From assembly GCA_900230115.1 (NCBI GenBank), contig LT907983.1:1488001-1552000 (forward strand): a stretch of 64,000 bases of DNA. Reading direction: 5' to 3'. The stretch is from Spirosomataceae bacterium TFI 002. GTDB lineage: Bacteria > Bacteroidota > Bacteroidia > Cytophagales > Spirosomataceae. A program made the translations under genes and the position numbers. Below the pieces are notes generated by a model. That model was not told the origin of the DNA. It did not search any database and saw only the letters and a list, made by a program, of their open reading frames with translations. The number at the start of each line of letters is the position of its first letter. The stretch's first letter is position 1. Shown in pieces: positions 53,219 to 63,584 of the stretch.

Positions 53219-53824
53219 TTACTTTCTCTTTGATGCTAGGAAATAATTGAGCCCCAACTTAATATTTCCGGACATTGGCGTAACGGAACCATAATAGTTT
53301 CTTTCAGTGTCCGCTTTATAACTTTTAGCATTATTAATCGTGTATAATGCCTCAAAAGCGAAGGTTCTTTTGTCATTTAAAAATACCGACACACCTCCTC
53401 CTAAGGCAAAGTGCTCACTGAATCCCACCAACGATTTTTCGCCGAACAATGGTGAGTTCGTAACTCTTCTTTCTAGCCCAACTTCCGCATATAATAAAGG
53501 CCGAATTCTACTTTCCAAAAAGTAATACTTCCCAATGATCGCTGGCCTAAAAGCTTTAATAATCAATCCATCGGGTTCGCCGTTCTGATTTGTTAATGTT
53601 TCGAAATATTTATAATTATCATATTGGTAGTCTACACTAATTCCTAGTAGTAGGTTTCTCGCTATAAATTGGCCATAATTTGCTTCCCCTGAAGCAACAA
53701 AACCCCTAATATTTCCAAAACCAACATGTGACCCTATTCCAACAGACTTTACGCCAACAACTGGGTTTTCTTGAGCGAATGTGGTAACCGAAATCATTAA
53801 TAGTAATGCAATTAGCTTTTTCAT
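53219..53824 (-). CDS. Outer-membrane beta-barrel protein
   Basis: A 201-residue barrel with a signal peptide (ending TFAQ) and alternating strands (NLLLGISVDYQYDNYK, RIRPLLYAEVGLERR, LGGGVSVFL, ending GNIKLGLNYFLASKRK). It shares layout and segments with the gene just upstream (RLRPFLYGELG there, RIRPLLYAEVG here), so they are tandem duplicates with 3 bp between them. Function unknown. Confidence 0.87.
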   Translation of the reverse strand: MKKLIALLLMISVTTFAQENPVVGVKSVGIGSHVGFGNIRGFVASGEANYGQFIARNLLLGISVDYQYDNYKYFETLTNQNGEPDGLIIKAFRPAIIGKYYFLESRIRPLLYAEVGLERRVTNSPLFGEKSLVGFSEHFALGGGVSVFLNDKRTFAFEALYTINNAKSYKADTERNYYGSVTPMSGNIKLGLNYFLASKRK

Positions 53825-53827
53825 ATC

Positions 53828-54451
53828 TTATTTCTTTGATTTAAAAAGATAACTAACACCCAATCTCAATTGCCCAAATCCAGGTTTTTGCTGATAAAAT
53901 TGACCATTATCTACAACTACCGTAACACCACTTGCAAAATTATTAATGGTGAATAAACCTTCGACTAAAAACCTTTTATTCTTATCTGCGAACCATGACA
54001 TCCCCGCCCCCAAACCGTAACCTGGAGTAAATTCGCTAGATTTAAAAGTTGTCGAATTCGAATTACCCGATTTATTTAATGAATAAGACATTCCTAGTTC
54101 ACCATATAAGAATGGCCTTAAGCGACCCTCACCTAAATAGTACTTCGCAAAAACATTACCTTCGGCAAAGAACGAACTTCCTATAGACCCCTCCATAATA
54201 GGTGAAGTACCGCTGTATAGCCTTTGATAGCGTTTCCCATAATTACTGTAATCCAGTGATGAATTGACGCCAACAAAAAAGTGAGAAGTATAAAATTTTC
54301 CAAACGAAAGTTCTGGACGAGGCCCGAAGCCTTTTAAGCCCGCAATCTGACTCTTCCCTGAAATTCCTATAATTCTCGAACCAGCTATGTCTTGTTGTGC
54401 AAAAGCGAGAGAACTTGAAAAAAGTAATAGACAAATAATAGTCTTTTTCAT
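53828..54451 (-). CDS. Outer-membrane beta-barrel protein, tandem paralog
   Basis: A 207-residue barrel. ATG at 54451 begins the signal peptide (MKKTIICLLLF, ending AFAQ). The frame further upstream lacks a plausible leader. The strands RPELSFGKFYTSHFFVGVNSS and RLRPFLYGELGMSYS and the end GQLRLGVSYLFKSKK mark an outer-membrane barrel of the same kind as its 3-bp downstream neighbour. Divergent from the sialidase gene. Function unknown. Confidence 0.87.
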   Translation of the reverse strand: MKKTIICLLLFSSSLAFAQQDIAGSRIIGISGKSQIAGLKGFGPRPELSFGKFYTSHFFVGVNSSLDYSNYGKRYQRLYSGTSPIMEGSIGSSFFAEGNVFAKYYLGEGRLRPFLYGELGMSYSLNKSGNSNSTTFKSSEFTPGYGLGAGMSWFADKNKRFLVEGLFTINNFASGVTVVVDNGQFYQQKPGFGQLRLGVSYLFKSKK

Positions 54452-54535
54452 GTGTAATAGATTTTGATTTGACATATGAACGCTAAATACCTTTGTATAT
54501 TCTATTTGAATTATCCATCGCATCTTAATTTAAGT

Positions 54536-54543
54536 TAAATTTG
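54536..54543 (+). promoter_or_regulatory. -7 promoter element (TAAATTTG) for the sialidase gene
   Basis: TAAATTTG matches TAnnTTTG, 32 bp before the ATG at 54576. A second exact match, TACCTTTG, lies at 54488-54495 in the same divergent region. Confidence 0.5.
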
Positions 54544-54575
54544 AAAAACTGACTTTCAAAAAGAAACCCTCTAAC

Positions 54576-55691
54576 ATGAAAAAGATTCTTTACTCAATAC
54601 TTATCCTACACTTGTTTTTTAGTGCTTCAGCTCAAGAAAGCACTGTTTTTAAATCAGGAGATGAAGGTTATGTTTGTTTTAGAATTCCAGCTACTATTGC
54701 CTCAAAAAGTGGCCAAATCTTAGCATTCGCCGAAGGAAGAGTTAAGAATTGCGGTGACTTTGGCAATGTAGACATTGTAACTAAAAGTAGTTCCGATGGT
54801 GGCAAAACTTGGTCGGCCCTAAAAGTAGTTGCTGACAATGGAAACTTGCAAGCAGGAAACCCAGCACCGGTTTTTGACTATCTTGATGAACGCTATCCCA
54901 ATGGACGACTATTCCTTTTTTATAACACTGGAAACAATTCTGAAGGAGAGATCGTAAAAGGAAATGGCGTGAGGGAAGTTTGGTATATTACTTCTCTAGA
55001 TTTTGGCCAAACATGGTCTGAACCTACAAATATCACCGTACAAGTTCACAAACCTAACGAGCCCAGTTTTGATCCAACATATAATTTCAAAGAAGATTGG
55101 CGTCACTATGCCAACACTCCAGGTCATGCAATTCAGCTAAAAAATGGTAACTTATTTATTCCAATGAATTTCAGCTTAAGTGACCCTAAAGAAGGTAAAA
55201 TACCATATTTCGCAGGAGCATTTTATTCCGAAGATCATGGAGAGAACTACCGACTTTCCGCACCTCTATCTTTAAAAGGTAGCAATGAATCTACAGCCGT
55301 GCAACTAGCCAATGGCGATGTTTTAATGAACGCAAGAGATCAAACTGAGCAAACAGGTAAAAGGTACTTCGCAAGAAGCAAAGACAATGGTATAACATGG
55401 TACGAGCAAGGCATAGACAAGCAGCTCACCGACCCAGTATGCGAAGGAAGCTTGAACAAAATAGGAAAGAGAAGTATTTTACTTTCGCATTTAGATAGCG
55501 AAAAAGGCAGGAAGAACCTCGTACTTAGAGTTAGTAAAGACGGAGGTAAAATTTGGAATCAAAAAATAAGCATTTACACTGGTTCGGCAGCTTACTCCGA
55601 CATTGTAGTTTTATCCAAAAAGAAGGTTGGTGTGCTTTATGAAAAGGACGAATATTCCAAGATTGCATTTAAGGTCGTAAACGTAAATTAA
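54576..55691 (+). CDS. Secreted exo-alpha-sialidase (GH33-type)
   Basis: A 371-residue sialidase that removes terminal sialic acid from glycans. A signal peptide (ending ASAQ) is followed by the FRIP motif (FRIPATI, with the first active-site Arg), AFAEGR with the acid/base-side Asp region, and four Asp-boxes (SSDGGKTW, SLDFGQTW, SKDNGITW, SKDGGKIW). EGSLNK carries the Glu that polarises the nucleophile, and YSDIVVL the nucleophilic Tyr. The full set makes catalysis likely. It stands alone between divergent barrels and a shared terminator with gyrB. No neuraminate transport or catabolic gene is nearby. Confidence 0.92.
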   Translation: MKKILYSILILHLFFSASAQESTVFKSGDEGYVCFRIPATIASKSGQILAFAEGRVKNCGDFGNVDIVTKSSSDGGKTWSALKVVADNGNLQAGNPAPVFDYLDERYPNGRLFLFYNTGNNSEGEIVKGNGVREVWYITSLDFGQTWSEPTNITVQVHKPNEPSFDPTYNFKEDWRHYANTPGHAIQLKNGNLFIPMNFSLSDPKEGKIPYFAGAFYSEDHGENYRLSAPLSLKGSNESTAVQLANGDVLMNARDQTEQTGKRYFARSKDNGITWYEQGIDKQLTDPVCEGSLNKIGKRSILLSHLDSEKGRKNLVLRVSKDGGKIWNQKISIYTGSAAYSDIVVLSKKKVGVLYEKDEYSKIAFKVVNVN

Positions 55692-55702
55692 CAATGTAAA
55701 CA

Positions 55703-55734
55703 AAAAAAAAGGAGCAACCGAAGTTGCCCCTTTT
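55703..55734. terminator. Bidirectional intrinsic terminator between sialidase and gyrB
   Basis: Stem AAAAGG-GCAAC / GTTGC-CCTTTT with loop CGAA lies between the two convergent genes. A-run on one side and T-run on the other allow it to act on both strands. Confidence 0.85.
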
Positions 55735-55759
55735 CAACAAATCAAAATATTAATTCTAA

Positions 55760-57718
<1,959 letters not shown>

Positions 57719-57895
57719 TTAAGGGTTAATGTTGTAGCTGTTATAGATTAATCTCAATTCTTAAACGATTCTGATTTAGCTTACAAATCGAACACGTAAA
57801 ATTAAGCATTTTTGACCAAAAAAACTTAGCTTAGCCCTACTCATTCTCTAAATAATAAAAGAAATTTTCCACAAGAAGTATTCTAATTTTAAAAT

Positions 57896-59062
57896 ATGAA
57901 AAGAATCCTTTCAATTGATATTTATAGAGGGCTTGTGATGTTCCTTATGATGGCCGAGTGTTTACGCTTATATGCTGTTTCTGAGTCACATCCAGAGAGT
58001 TCCTTTTGGTCATTTTTGGCATTTCACCAAAGCCACGTCCCCTGGGTAGGATGCTCACTTCACGACCTTATTCAACCATCTTTTTCTTTCTTAGTGGGTG
58101 TGGCACTTCCGTTTTCACTTTTTTCCCGAAAAAATAAAGGTCAATCATCAACACAAATATGGATACATACCCTCAAGCGAGCTCTCATCTTAATTCTTTT
58201 GGGTGTTTTCCTAAGATCAATGCACTCCAGTATGACCAATTGGACATTTGAAGATACTTTATCGCAAATAGGACTTGGCTATCCTTTCCTGCTCCTATTG
58301 GCCAACAAATCTTATAAATGGATCTGGGTCAGCCATGCATTACTTTTAGTTTCTTACTTTTTATTTTTTGCAGTTTATCCATTGCCAGATGCCAACTTCA
58401 ACTACGAGCTCATTGGATTAAACAAAGATTGGGAACATAATCTTAGTGGATTCGCAGGACACTGGAATAAAAACACCAATGCAGCCTGGGCTTTTGATAC
58501 CTGGTTTATGAACCTCTTCCCAAGAGAAGAACCTTTCATAGCAAATGGTGGTGGGTATTCAACTTTAAGCTTTATTCCCACCTTAGGAACCATGATAATT
58601 GGATTAATAGCTGGAAAGCAGGTCTATGAAAAACCAAAAGTTAACAAGCTTATCAAACAACAAATTACCCTTGGGCTTATTCTAATTGCACTTGGCTTGA
58701 CTTTTCACTTCATTGGTATAAATCCCATTGTAAAAAGGATTTGGACTCCTTCATGGGTGCTTTTTAGCGGCGGTATATGCTTTGCTATTTTGGCACTATT
58801 TACATACTTGGTGGATCAAAAAAACATTGTAAAGCCATTCAACTGGCTAAAAATAATCGGAATGAACTCCATTGCTGCTTATGTAATCGCACATGTTGCC
58901 GAGGGTTTTATTGACAATACTTTTCAAATCCATTTGGGTGAAAATTACGCTAACTTCTTAGGAGGCGGATACCATACACTGGTTTCGGGAGCTTTAATTC
59001 TACTTGTAGAATGGCTACTCCTGAAGTGGATGTTCAAAAAAGGAATATTTATCAAAATATAA
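57896..59062 (+). CDS. HGSNAT-like membrane acyltransferase (DUF5009/DUF1624-type)
   Basis: A 388-residue polytopic membrane protein with about 10 helices. It opens RILSIDIYRGLVMFLMMAE, and WVGCSLHDLIQPSFSFLVGVALPFSL follows, which is the hallmark of the heparan-alpha-glucosaminide N-acetyltransferase (HGSNAT) and bacterial DUF5009 family. HGSNAT moves acetyl groups across a membrane onto terminal glucosamine. The bacterial forms are mostly uncharacterised, so substrate and direction here are unknown. It lies alone, 180 bp from the divergent gyrB, far from the sulfamidase-like gene at 14828. Confidence 0.85.
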   Translation: MKRILSIDIYRGLVMFLMMAECLRLYAVSESHPESSFWSFLAFHQSHVPWVGCSLHDLIQPSFSFLVGVALPFSLFSRKNKGQSSTQIWIHTLKRALILILLGVFLRSMHSSMTNWTFEDTLSQIGLGYPFLLLLANKSYKWIWVSHALLLVSYFLFFAVYPLPDANFNYELIGLNKDWEHNLSGFAGHWNKNTNAAWAFDTWFMNLFPREEPFIANGGGYSTLSFIPTLGTMIIGLIAGKQVYEKPKVNKLIKQQITLGLILIALGLTFHFIGINPIVKRIWTPSWVLFSGGICFAILALFTYLVDQKNIVKPFNWLKIIGMNSIAAYVIAHVAEGFIDNTFQIHLGENYANFLGGGYHTLVSGALILLVEWLLLKWMFKKGIFIKI

Positions 59063-59110
59063 ATCAAAAAACCTTTTACACAAATAGTGGTAACAAACCT
59101 CCTGTAAAGC

Positions 59111-59145
59111 AAAAAAAACTCCACGAGATATCAACCTCGTGGAGT
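59111..59145 (-). terminator. Intrinsic terminator for sppA
   Basis: A perfect 10-bp stem ACTCCACGAG / CTCGTGGAGT with a 8-nt loop. The run of A residues on the plus strand becomes a T-tract of eight on the minus strand, after the sppA stop at 59202. Confidence 0.9.
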
Positions 59146-59201
59146 AAGAAAATTATTAAAATCTATAATTGATTTTGCCGGTTAATTTGGCGGCAAAATC
59201 T

Positions 59202-60953
59202 TTACTGAATTCGCATATCAAATGGCATCTTTGCTTGCAATTTATCCATTTCCATGATCTGCTTTATGTTTTTCATTTCTGGAGCAAGGCTTCCAAAATA
59301 CTCTTCAAACCTAACCTGAGAGGAGTTTTCTAATTTCTCCATAATGAGTTCAAATTGGTTTTTAGGCTTAGGATAATAAGCAACTCTATAGTCATCGATA
59401 TTACCTTTTTTAGCTGCTATTTTAATGGCATCTTCTAGGGTTCCTAGCACATCAACCAATCCGTTTTCTTTACCTTGCTCTCCAGTCCAAACCCTTCCGC
59501 CAGCAATACTTTTGAGCTTTACGATATCCATATTTCTCCCTGCCGCTGCTTTAGTCGTAAACTTCTCATAACCAGCCTCTACATTGCTTTGGATCATACC
59601 TTTTTCTACCGAAGACATGTCGCGAGTTAGACTTGGGAAGTCAGCATAATCATGAGTTTTCACTCCGTCAAAATTAATACCCAACTTGCTATTCATCAGC
59701 TCTTGAGCATTAAAAAGCATTCCAAATATTCCAATACTCCCAGTGATAGTTGTAGGATTAGCTACGATCGTATCGCAACCCATAGCCATGTAATATCCAC
59801 CAGAAGCTGCGTAGTCTCCCATAGAAGCAATCACTGGCTTCTTTTTCTTGGCAAGCTCTATTTCACGCCACATAATATCCGATGCCATTGCCGACCCTCC
59901 CCCAGAATTTATTCTAAGTACTATCGCTTTAACTTTATCGTCCTTTACTGCTTTTCTAAGTTCTTCAATCCAAGAATCACTAGCAATATTACTACCATCA
60001 CTCTTTCCCGAAACAATATTTCCTTGACCTATGATAACCGCCACTCTATTATTTCTATCGCCTTCTTTTACTAACTTTTTAGCCTTTAGATATTTGTTAA
60101 GCTCAATGTAAGTGATCGATTTATCTTCTTTAATATCCAGCTTCTTTCTTAACAAATCTTCAAATTGATCGAAATAACCTGTTTTAGTAATCAAGCCAAA
60201 CTCAACTGCCTCTTCTGGCGTATGAATCTTTGGCATGTTTAGTATTTCGTTGGTTTTCTCCATGCTCATTCCTCTTGCTTCGGCTATTTGAGAATAGAAA
60301 TAGTTTGATATGCCATTTAGGTAGGATGAAACTTGCTCTTTACTCGCTGCACTCATATCTTTTCTAATGAATGGCTCAATTGCACTTTTGTATTCCCCAA
60401 CTCTAAATATCACTGGTTTCACTCCTATTTTCTCGAAAAAACCTTGAAGAAAAGTTGTCTCTGAGCTAAGCCCATTAAACTCAAATCCACCAGCTTCGTT
60501 AATGAAAATCTCATCCGCAATAGAAGAAATATACAATGCAGGTTCTGACATTAACTCCCCGTAGGCATATATAAATTTTCCACTTTCCTTAAAGTCAATA
60601 AGCGTTTTTCTAATTTCGTCCAAAGTTGCCATCCCAGCTACTGGATAAGCGATATCTAGGTAGACACCTTTAATATTGGGGTCAATCTTAGCATTAGCTA
60701 TTGCTTCTTTTAATTGTACTAAACCAATTTGATTACTCCCTTCTCCTAGCAACTCCATAAATGGATCCGCCTCAGAAGAATTCTCTAGAATCTGCTGATT
60801 CATGTTTATTTTCAAAACCGAATTCTCTTTTACAGAAACGACATCAGGTTTAGAGAAAATTGAGCTAATCCCAATAATGAGTAAGAAAAAGAGGAAGATG
60901 AAGGTAAAAAGTCCAACAATTGTGGCCAGTACATATTTAAAAAACTGTAACAT
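59202..60953 (-). CDS. sppA: Signal peptide peptidase SppA (67 kDa type)
   Basis: A 583-residue membrane-bound serine protease that digests leftover signal peptides. One N-terminal membrane helix (about 8-32) is followed by two tandem SppA domains. The catalytic Lys189 is in GEYKSAIEPFIRKDMS and the nucleophile Ser384 in GDYAASGGYYMA, as in E. coli SppA (Lys in the first, Ser in the second half). IVLRINSGGGSAMASD and TITGSIGIFG are family hallmarks. It has its own terminator. Confidence 0.95.
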   Translation of the reverse strand: MLQFFKYVLATIVGLFTFIFLFFLLIIGISSIFSKPDVVSVKENSVLKINMNQQILENSSEADPFMELLGEGSNQIGLVQLKEAIANAKIDPNIKGVYLDIAYPVAGMATLDEIRKTLIDFKESGKFIYAYGELMSEPALYISSIADEIFINEAGGFEFNGLSSETTFLQGFFEKIGVKPVIFRVGEYKSAIEPFIRKDMSAASKEQVSSYLNGISNYFYSQIAEARGMSMEKTNEILNMPKIHTPEEAVEFGLITKTGYFDQFEDLLRKKLDIKEDKSITYIELNKYLKAKKLVKEGDRNNRVAVIIGQGNIVSGKSDGSNIASDSWIEELRKAVKDDKVKAIVLRINSGGGSAMASDIMWREIELAKKKKPVIASMGDYAASGGYYMAMGCDTIVANPTTITGSIGIFGMLFNAQELMNSKLGINFDGVKTHDYADFPSLTRDMSSVEKGMIQSNVEAGYEKFTTKAAAGRNMDIVKLKSIAGGRVWTGEQGKENGLVDVLGTLEDAIKIAAKKGNIDDYRVAYYPKPKNQFELIMEKLENSSQVRFEEYFGSLAPEMKNIKQIMEMDKLQAKMPFDMRIQ

Positions 60954-61067
60954 ATCGAAATATTTTGGGGCTAAATTTTCATTAATCGAAGCGTAAAACT
61001 AAGTTTAAAAAATCAATTGCAGAATTGAAAGTGATAATCGGCGAAATAAAAAGCTAAATGGGGCTAT

Positions 61068-61550
61068 ATGCGTTCCACCGAATTAAGAAAAATGGATAGA
61101 AATATTTTCCTAAAGGCATGCAGCTACTGTGCGTATCAAGAAAGAACTCAAAATGAAGTAAGGGAGAGATTGAAAAAATGGCAAGTTTGGGGCAACGAAG
61201 CCGAAGAAATTATTGCCGAACTCATTCTTGAAAACTTCATCAATGAAGAACGATTTGCAAAAGTCTTCGCAGGTAGTAAGTTTAGAGTTAAAAAATGGGG
61301 TAAGAAAAAGATTCTATTGGAGCTCAAAAGAAGAAACATCTCTGACTACTGCATTAAACAAGGCATGAAAGAAATAGATCAAGACAATTATGAAGAATCA
61401 TTAAAAGAGCTTTTCGAAAAAAAAATTAAAACAATCAAAAGAGACGACAATCCCCTTATAACAAAGCAGAAACTTGCTCGCTACGCATTGGGCAAAGGTT
61501 TTGAAAGTGAGTTAGTATGGAGAGTTTTAAAAGAAGTAAATTTGGATTAG
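61068..61550 (+). CDS. recX: RecX-family regulatory protein
   Basis: A 160-residue protein made of RecX-type three-helix repeats: AYQERTQNEVRERLKKW, AEEIIAELILENFINEERFAKVFAGSKFRVKKWGKKKI and KLARYALGKGFESELVWRVLKE. RecX blocks or reshapes RecA filaments. Its N-terminal extension (RSTELRKMDRN) may be part of the protein or the real start may be the internal ATG at 61092. It converges with DUF6157 and the two reading frames overlap by 4 bp at their ends. No recA is adjacent. Confidence 0.9.
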   Translation: MRSTELRKMDRNIFLKACSYCAYQERTQNEVRERLKKWQVWGNEAEEIIAELILENFINEERFAKVFAGSKFRVKKWGKKKILLELKRRNISDYCIKQGMKEIDQDNYEESLKELFEKKIKTIKRDDNPLITKQKLARYALGKGFESELVWRVLKEVNLD

Positions 61551-61963
61551 GCACGCTTGAATCTCATTGCTTTCGTTTTTGCAACACTTGAGTCAGCCTG
61601 AAACTTTTCGTACTCATCAGACCCTACTGCGACTAAAGCAACTTTCCCATTTTCATTACTATGTACTCCCCAACCGTATCTTTTGGTCAAGGGAGAAGCT
61701 CTAAAGCAAGGTTGACCTTTTGAGAAAAATTCAGCCCTAGCTTTCTCCAATTCGCCTACCGTTAATCCTTGCTTCTCGGCATAAACGCTAAAAAACACAT
61801 CATCAGAAGTATATTGATAAGGATGCTTATTTACCATTTCGAATTGTAGGTTTGCCACTGATTTCTTATCCTTTTTTAATGGTGGCACTTCGGCAATTGC
61901 CACTGGTGAGTCTTCAGCAATTTCAACCAGCGTATTAAAGTAGTTTGTAGAATGAATTTTCAT
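61547..61963 (-). CDS. DUF6157-type protein
   Basis: A 138-residue cytosolic protein. ATG at 61963 is chosen, since the frame further upstream begins only with GTG. The sequence opens MKIHSTNYFNTLVEIAEDSP and contains NKHPYQYTSDDVFFSVY and FFSKGQPCFRASPLTKRYGWGVHSNENGKVALV, which fit the DUF6157 family. No function is known. It overlaps the 3' end of recX by 4 bp on the opposite strand. Confidence 0.78.
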   Translation of the reverse strand: MKIHSTNYFNTLVEIAEDSPVAIAEVPPLKKDKKSVANLQFEMVNKHPYQYTSDDVFFSVYAEKQGLTVGELEKARAEFFSKGQPCFRASPLTKRYGWGVHSNENGKVALVAVGSDEYEKFQADSSVAKTKAMRFKRA

Positions 61964-62275
61964 CTTCTCTTTGATTATAAATACTGACACCTAAATATAA
62001 GTATTACAAACATTTTCTTTTAACATGTACCAAAGAATGCTACACTATTTGCCATTTCCATAGAAAACACGCAATTTCACATCTTTACTTTTTACCTCTT
62101 TATGAAAACAATTCACTTTTATTTGAGCAGTTGATGGTAAAGAGGAAACTCAAAAGCCTTTTGTAATATTCAACAAAACGATCACCACGAAAAAAAGTTA
62201 CCAAGAAATAACCACAGAACTAAAAACCGAACTTGCAGCATTCATTCAAAATTACACTGCAGTTGGGCTAGAATT

Positions 62276-62854
62276 ATGAATATTGAACAATTGTTAAGCC
62301 TGATTCCCGCATTGGCACTTGGCATTGCACTTAGTGCCGCTTCAGGGTTCAGGATATTCATTCCCCTTTTAGTAACTAACCTAGCGAGCAAAGCTGGTTT
62401 TTTTACTTTAGCAGGCAATTTTACATGGATGTCGTCCGACACGGCCACCATTATCCTAATTGTTGCAGCAGTTTTTGAACTAGCGGCGTATTACATTCCG
62501 TTTATTGATAATCTTTTGGATACAGTAGCTGCTCCATCTGCCGTTGTAGCAGGAACATTATTAACAACATCTTTTCTTCAAATTAACGATCCAGTTTTAC
62601 AATGGGGACTTGGCTTGGTTGCTGGTGGAGGAGTTGCAGGCACCATACAAGCAGGTACATCGTTATTAAGATTAGGATCAAGTAAGTTTACTGGTGGTCT
62701 TGGAAATAATTTCCTTGCCACGGGCGAAAACGTCATTTCTGTAGGGATTTCATTATTTTCTATTTGGATTCCTATATTCATTGCCATTTTGGTTCTACTT
62801 TTTGTTATTTGGGTTTGGAAAAAAATATGGAAAAGAAAAAAGTCCGTTCAATGA
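62276..62854 (+). CDS. DUF4126 membrane protein
   Basis: A 192-residue inner-membrane protein of the DUF4126 family, with about five helices and family-like features: the small-residue-rich LALGIALSAASGFRIFIPLLV near the front, and IDNLLDTVAAPSAVVAGTLLT and GLGLVAGGGVAGTIQAGTSLLR in the middle. It ends in a Lys/Arg-rich cytosolic tail. Function unknown. Its stop overlaps the start of the next gene (ATGA at 62851), so they are coupled. The 312 bp upstream (61964-62275) show no gene or clear signal. Confidence 0.85.
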   Translation: MNIEQLLSLIPALALGIALSAASGFRIFIPLLVTNLASKAGFFTLAGNFTWMSSDTATIILIVAAVFELAAYYIPFIDNLLDTVAAPSAVVAGTLLTTSFLQINDPVLQWGLGLVAGGGVAGTIQAGTSLLRLGSSKFTGGLGNNFLATGENVISVGISLFSIWIPIFIAILVLLFVIWVWKKIWKRKKSVQ

Positions 62855-63519
62855 AAAACCTATACATTATTACGTGCCTGTTACTATTAAATCTACAGCA
62901 TACTCTCGCCCAAAACACACCTCTCTTGATGGAGAACACAAGACTCACCATTAGTAAAATGGAGGTGAATTATAATTCGGAAAGTGCCTACCTCATGCCA
63001 ACATGGGAAATTGGCAAAGTTATATTTGGTAATGGAACTAGTATGAACGCTACCATTAATTATAATGCTCTTAACGAACGATTGGAATATCAGGAAAACT
63101 CTCAGTTTTTAACTTTCACTCAACCTGTCAATTCCTTTATACTAGGTGACACTAGTCTTGCAAAGGGATATTTCTTTGAGAGTGGATTTGGGCAAATAGA
63201 CAAACAAAATGAATACAGCTTCTACCAAATATTATATCAGAGTACCAATCTTAAAGTTTTAAAACATATTCGTGTTGCCTCTAAAGAAGAGAAGAAATTC
63301 AACGACGCAACAACGAAAGTTAACTTCATACCTATTAAGAATTACTACATTTCGAATCTAAATAAAGAACTTACCCAAATAAGGAAAACTGAAAAAAGCA
63401 TTTTATCTATCTTTCCTGACAAGGCAGAAGAGTTGAAATCTTACATTAAGGATAATAAAATTAAACTTAGGAAATGGGCCGATGCAATCGATTTAATCGA
63501 ATTTGCCGATACATTATAA
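62851..63519 (+). CDS. Secreted protein of unknown function, paralog 1
   Basis: A 222-residue protein. ATG at 62851 overlaps the DUF4126 stop and begins a signal peptide (MKNLYIITCLLLLNLQ, ending TLAQ). The mature part is predicted beta-rich to about residue 170 with a Lys-rich helical end. It closely matches the next gene: WEIGKVIFGNGT versus WKVGKVIYGNGT, and FILGDTSLAKGYFF versus FILGDTSVANGYLF. I recognise no family. Confidence 0.75.
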   Translation: MKNLYIITCLLLLNLQHTLAQNTPLLMENTRLTISKMEVNYNSESAYLMPTWEIGKVIFGNGTSMNATINYNALNERLEYQENSQFLTFTQPVNSFILGDTSLAKGYFFESGFGQIDKQNEYSFYQILYQSTNLKVLKHIRVASKEEKKFNDATTKVNFIPIKNYYISNLNKELTQIRKTEKSILSIFPDKAEELKSYIKDNKIKLRKWADAIDLIEFADTL

Positions 63520-63584
63520 TTACACCAAAATTAATTCAGCAATTAACATTGAGTAAGTTCAAATTACCAAACCAGGACATTCAT

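Noticed and set aside
59652-60074. A 140-codon plus-strand open frame inside sppA.
   Set aside because: His/Ser/Arg-rich translation without motif, opposite the catalytic region of a secure gene.
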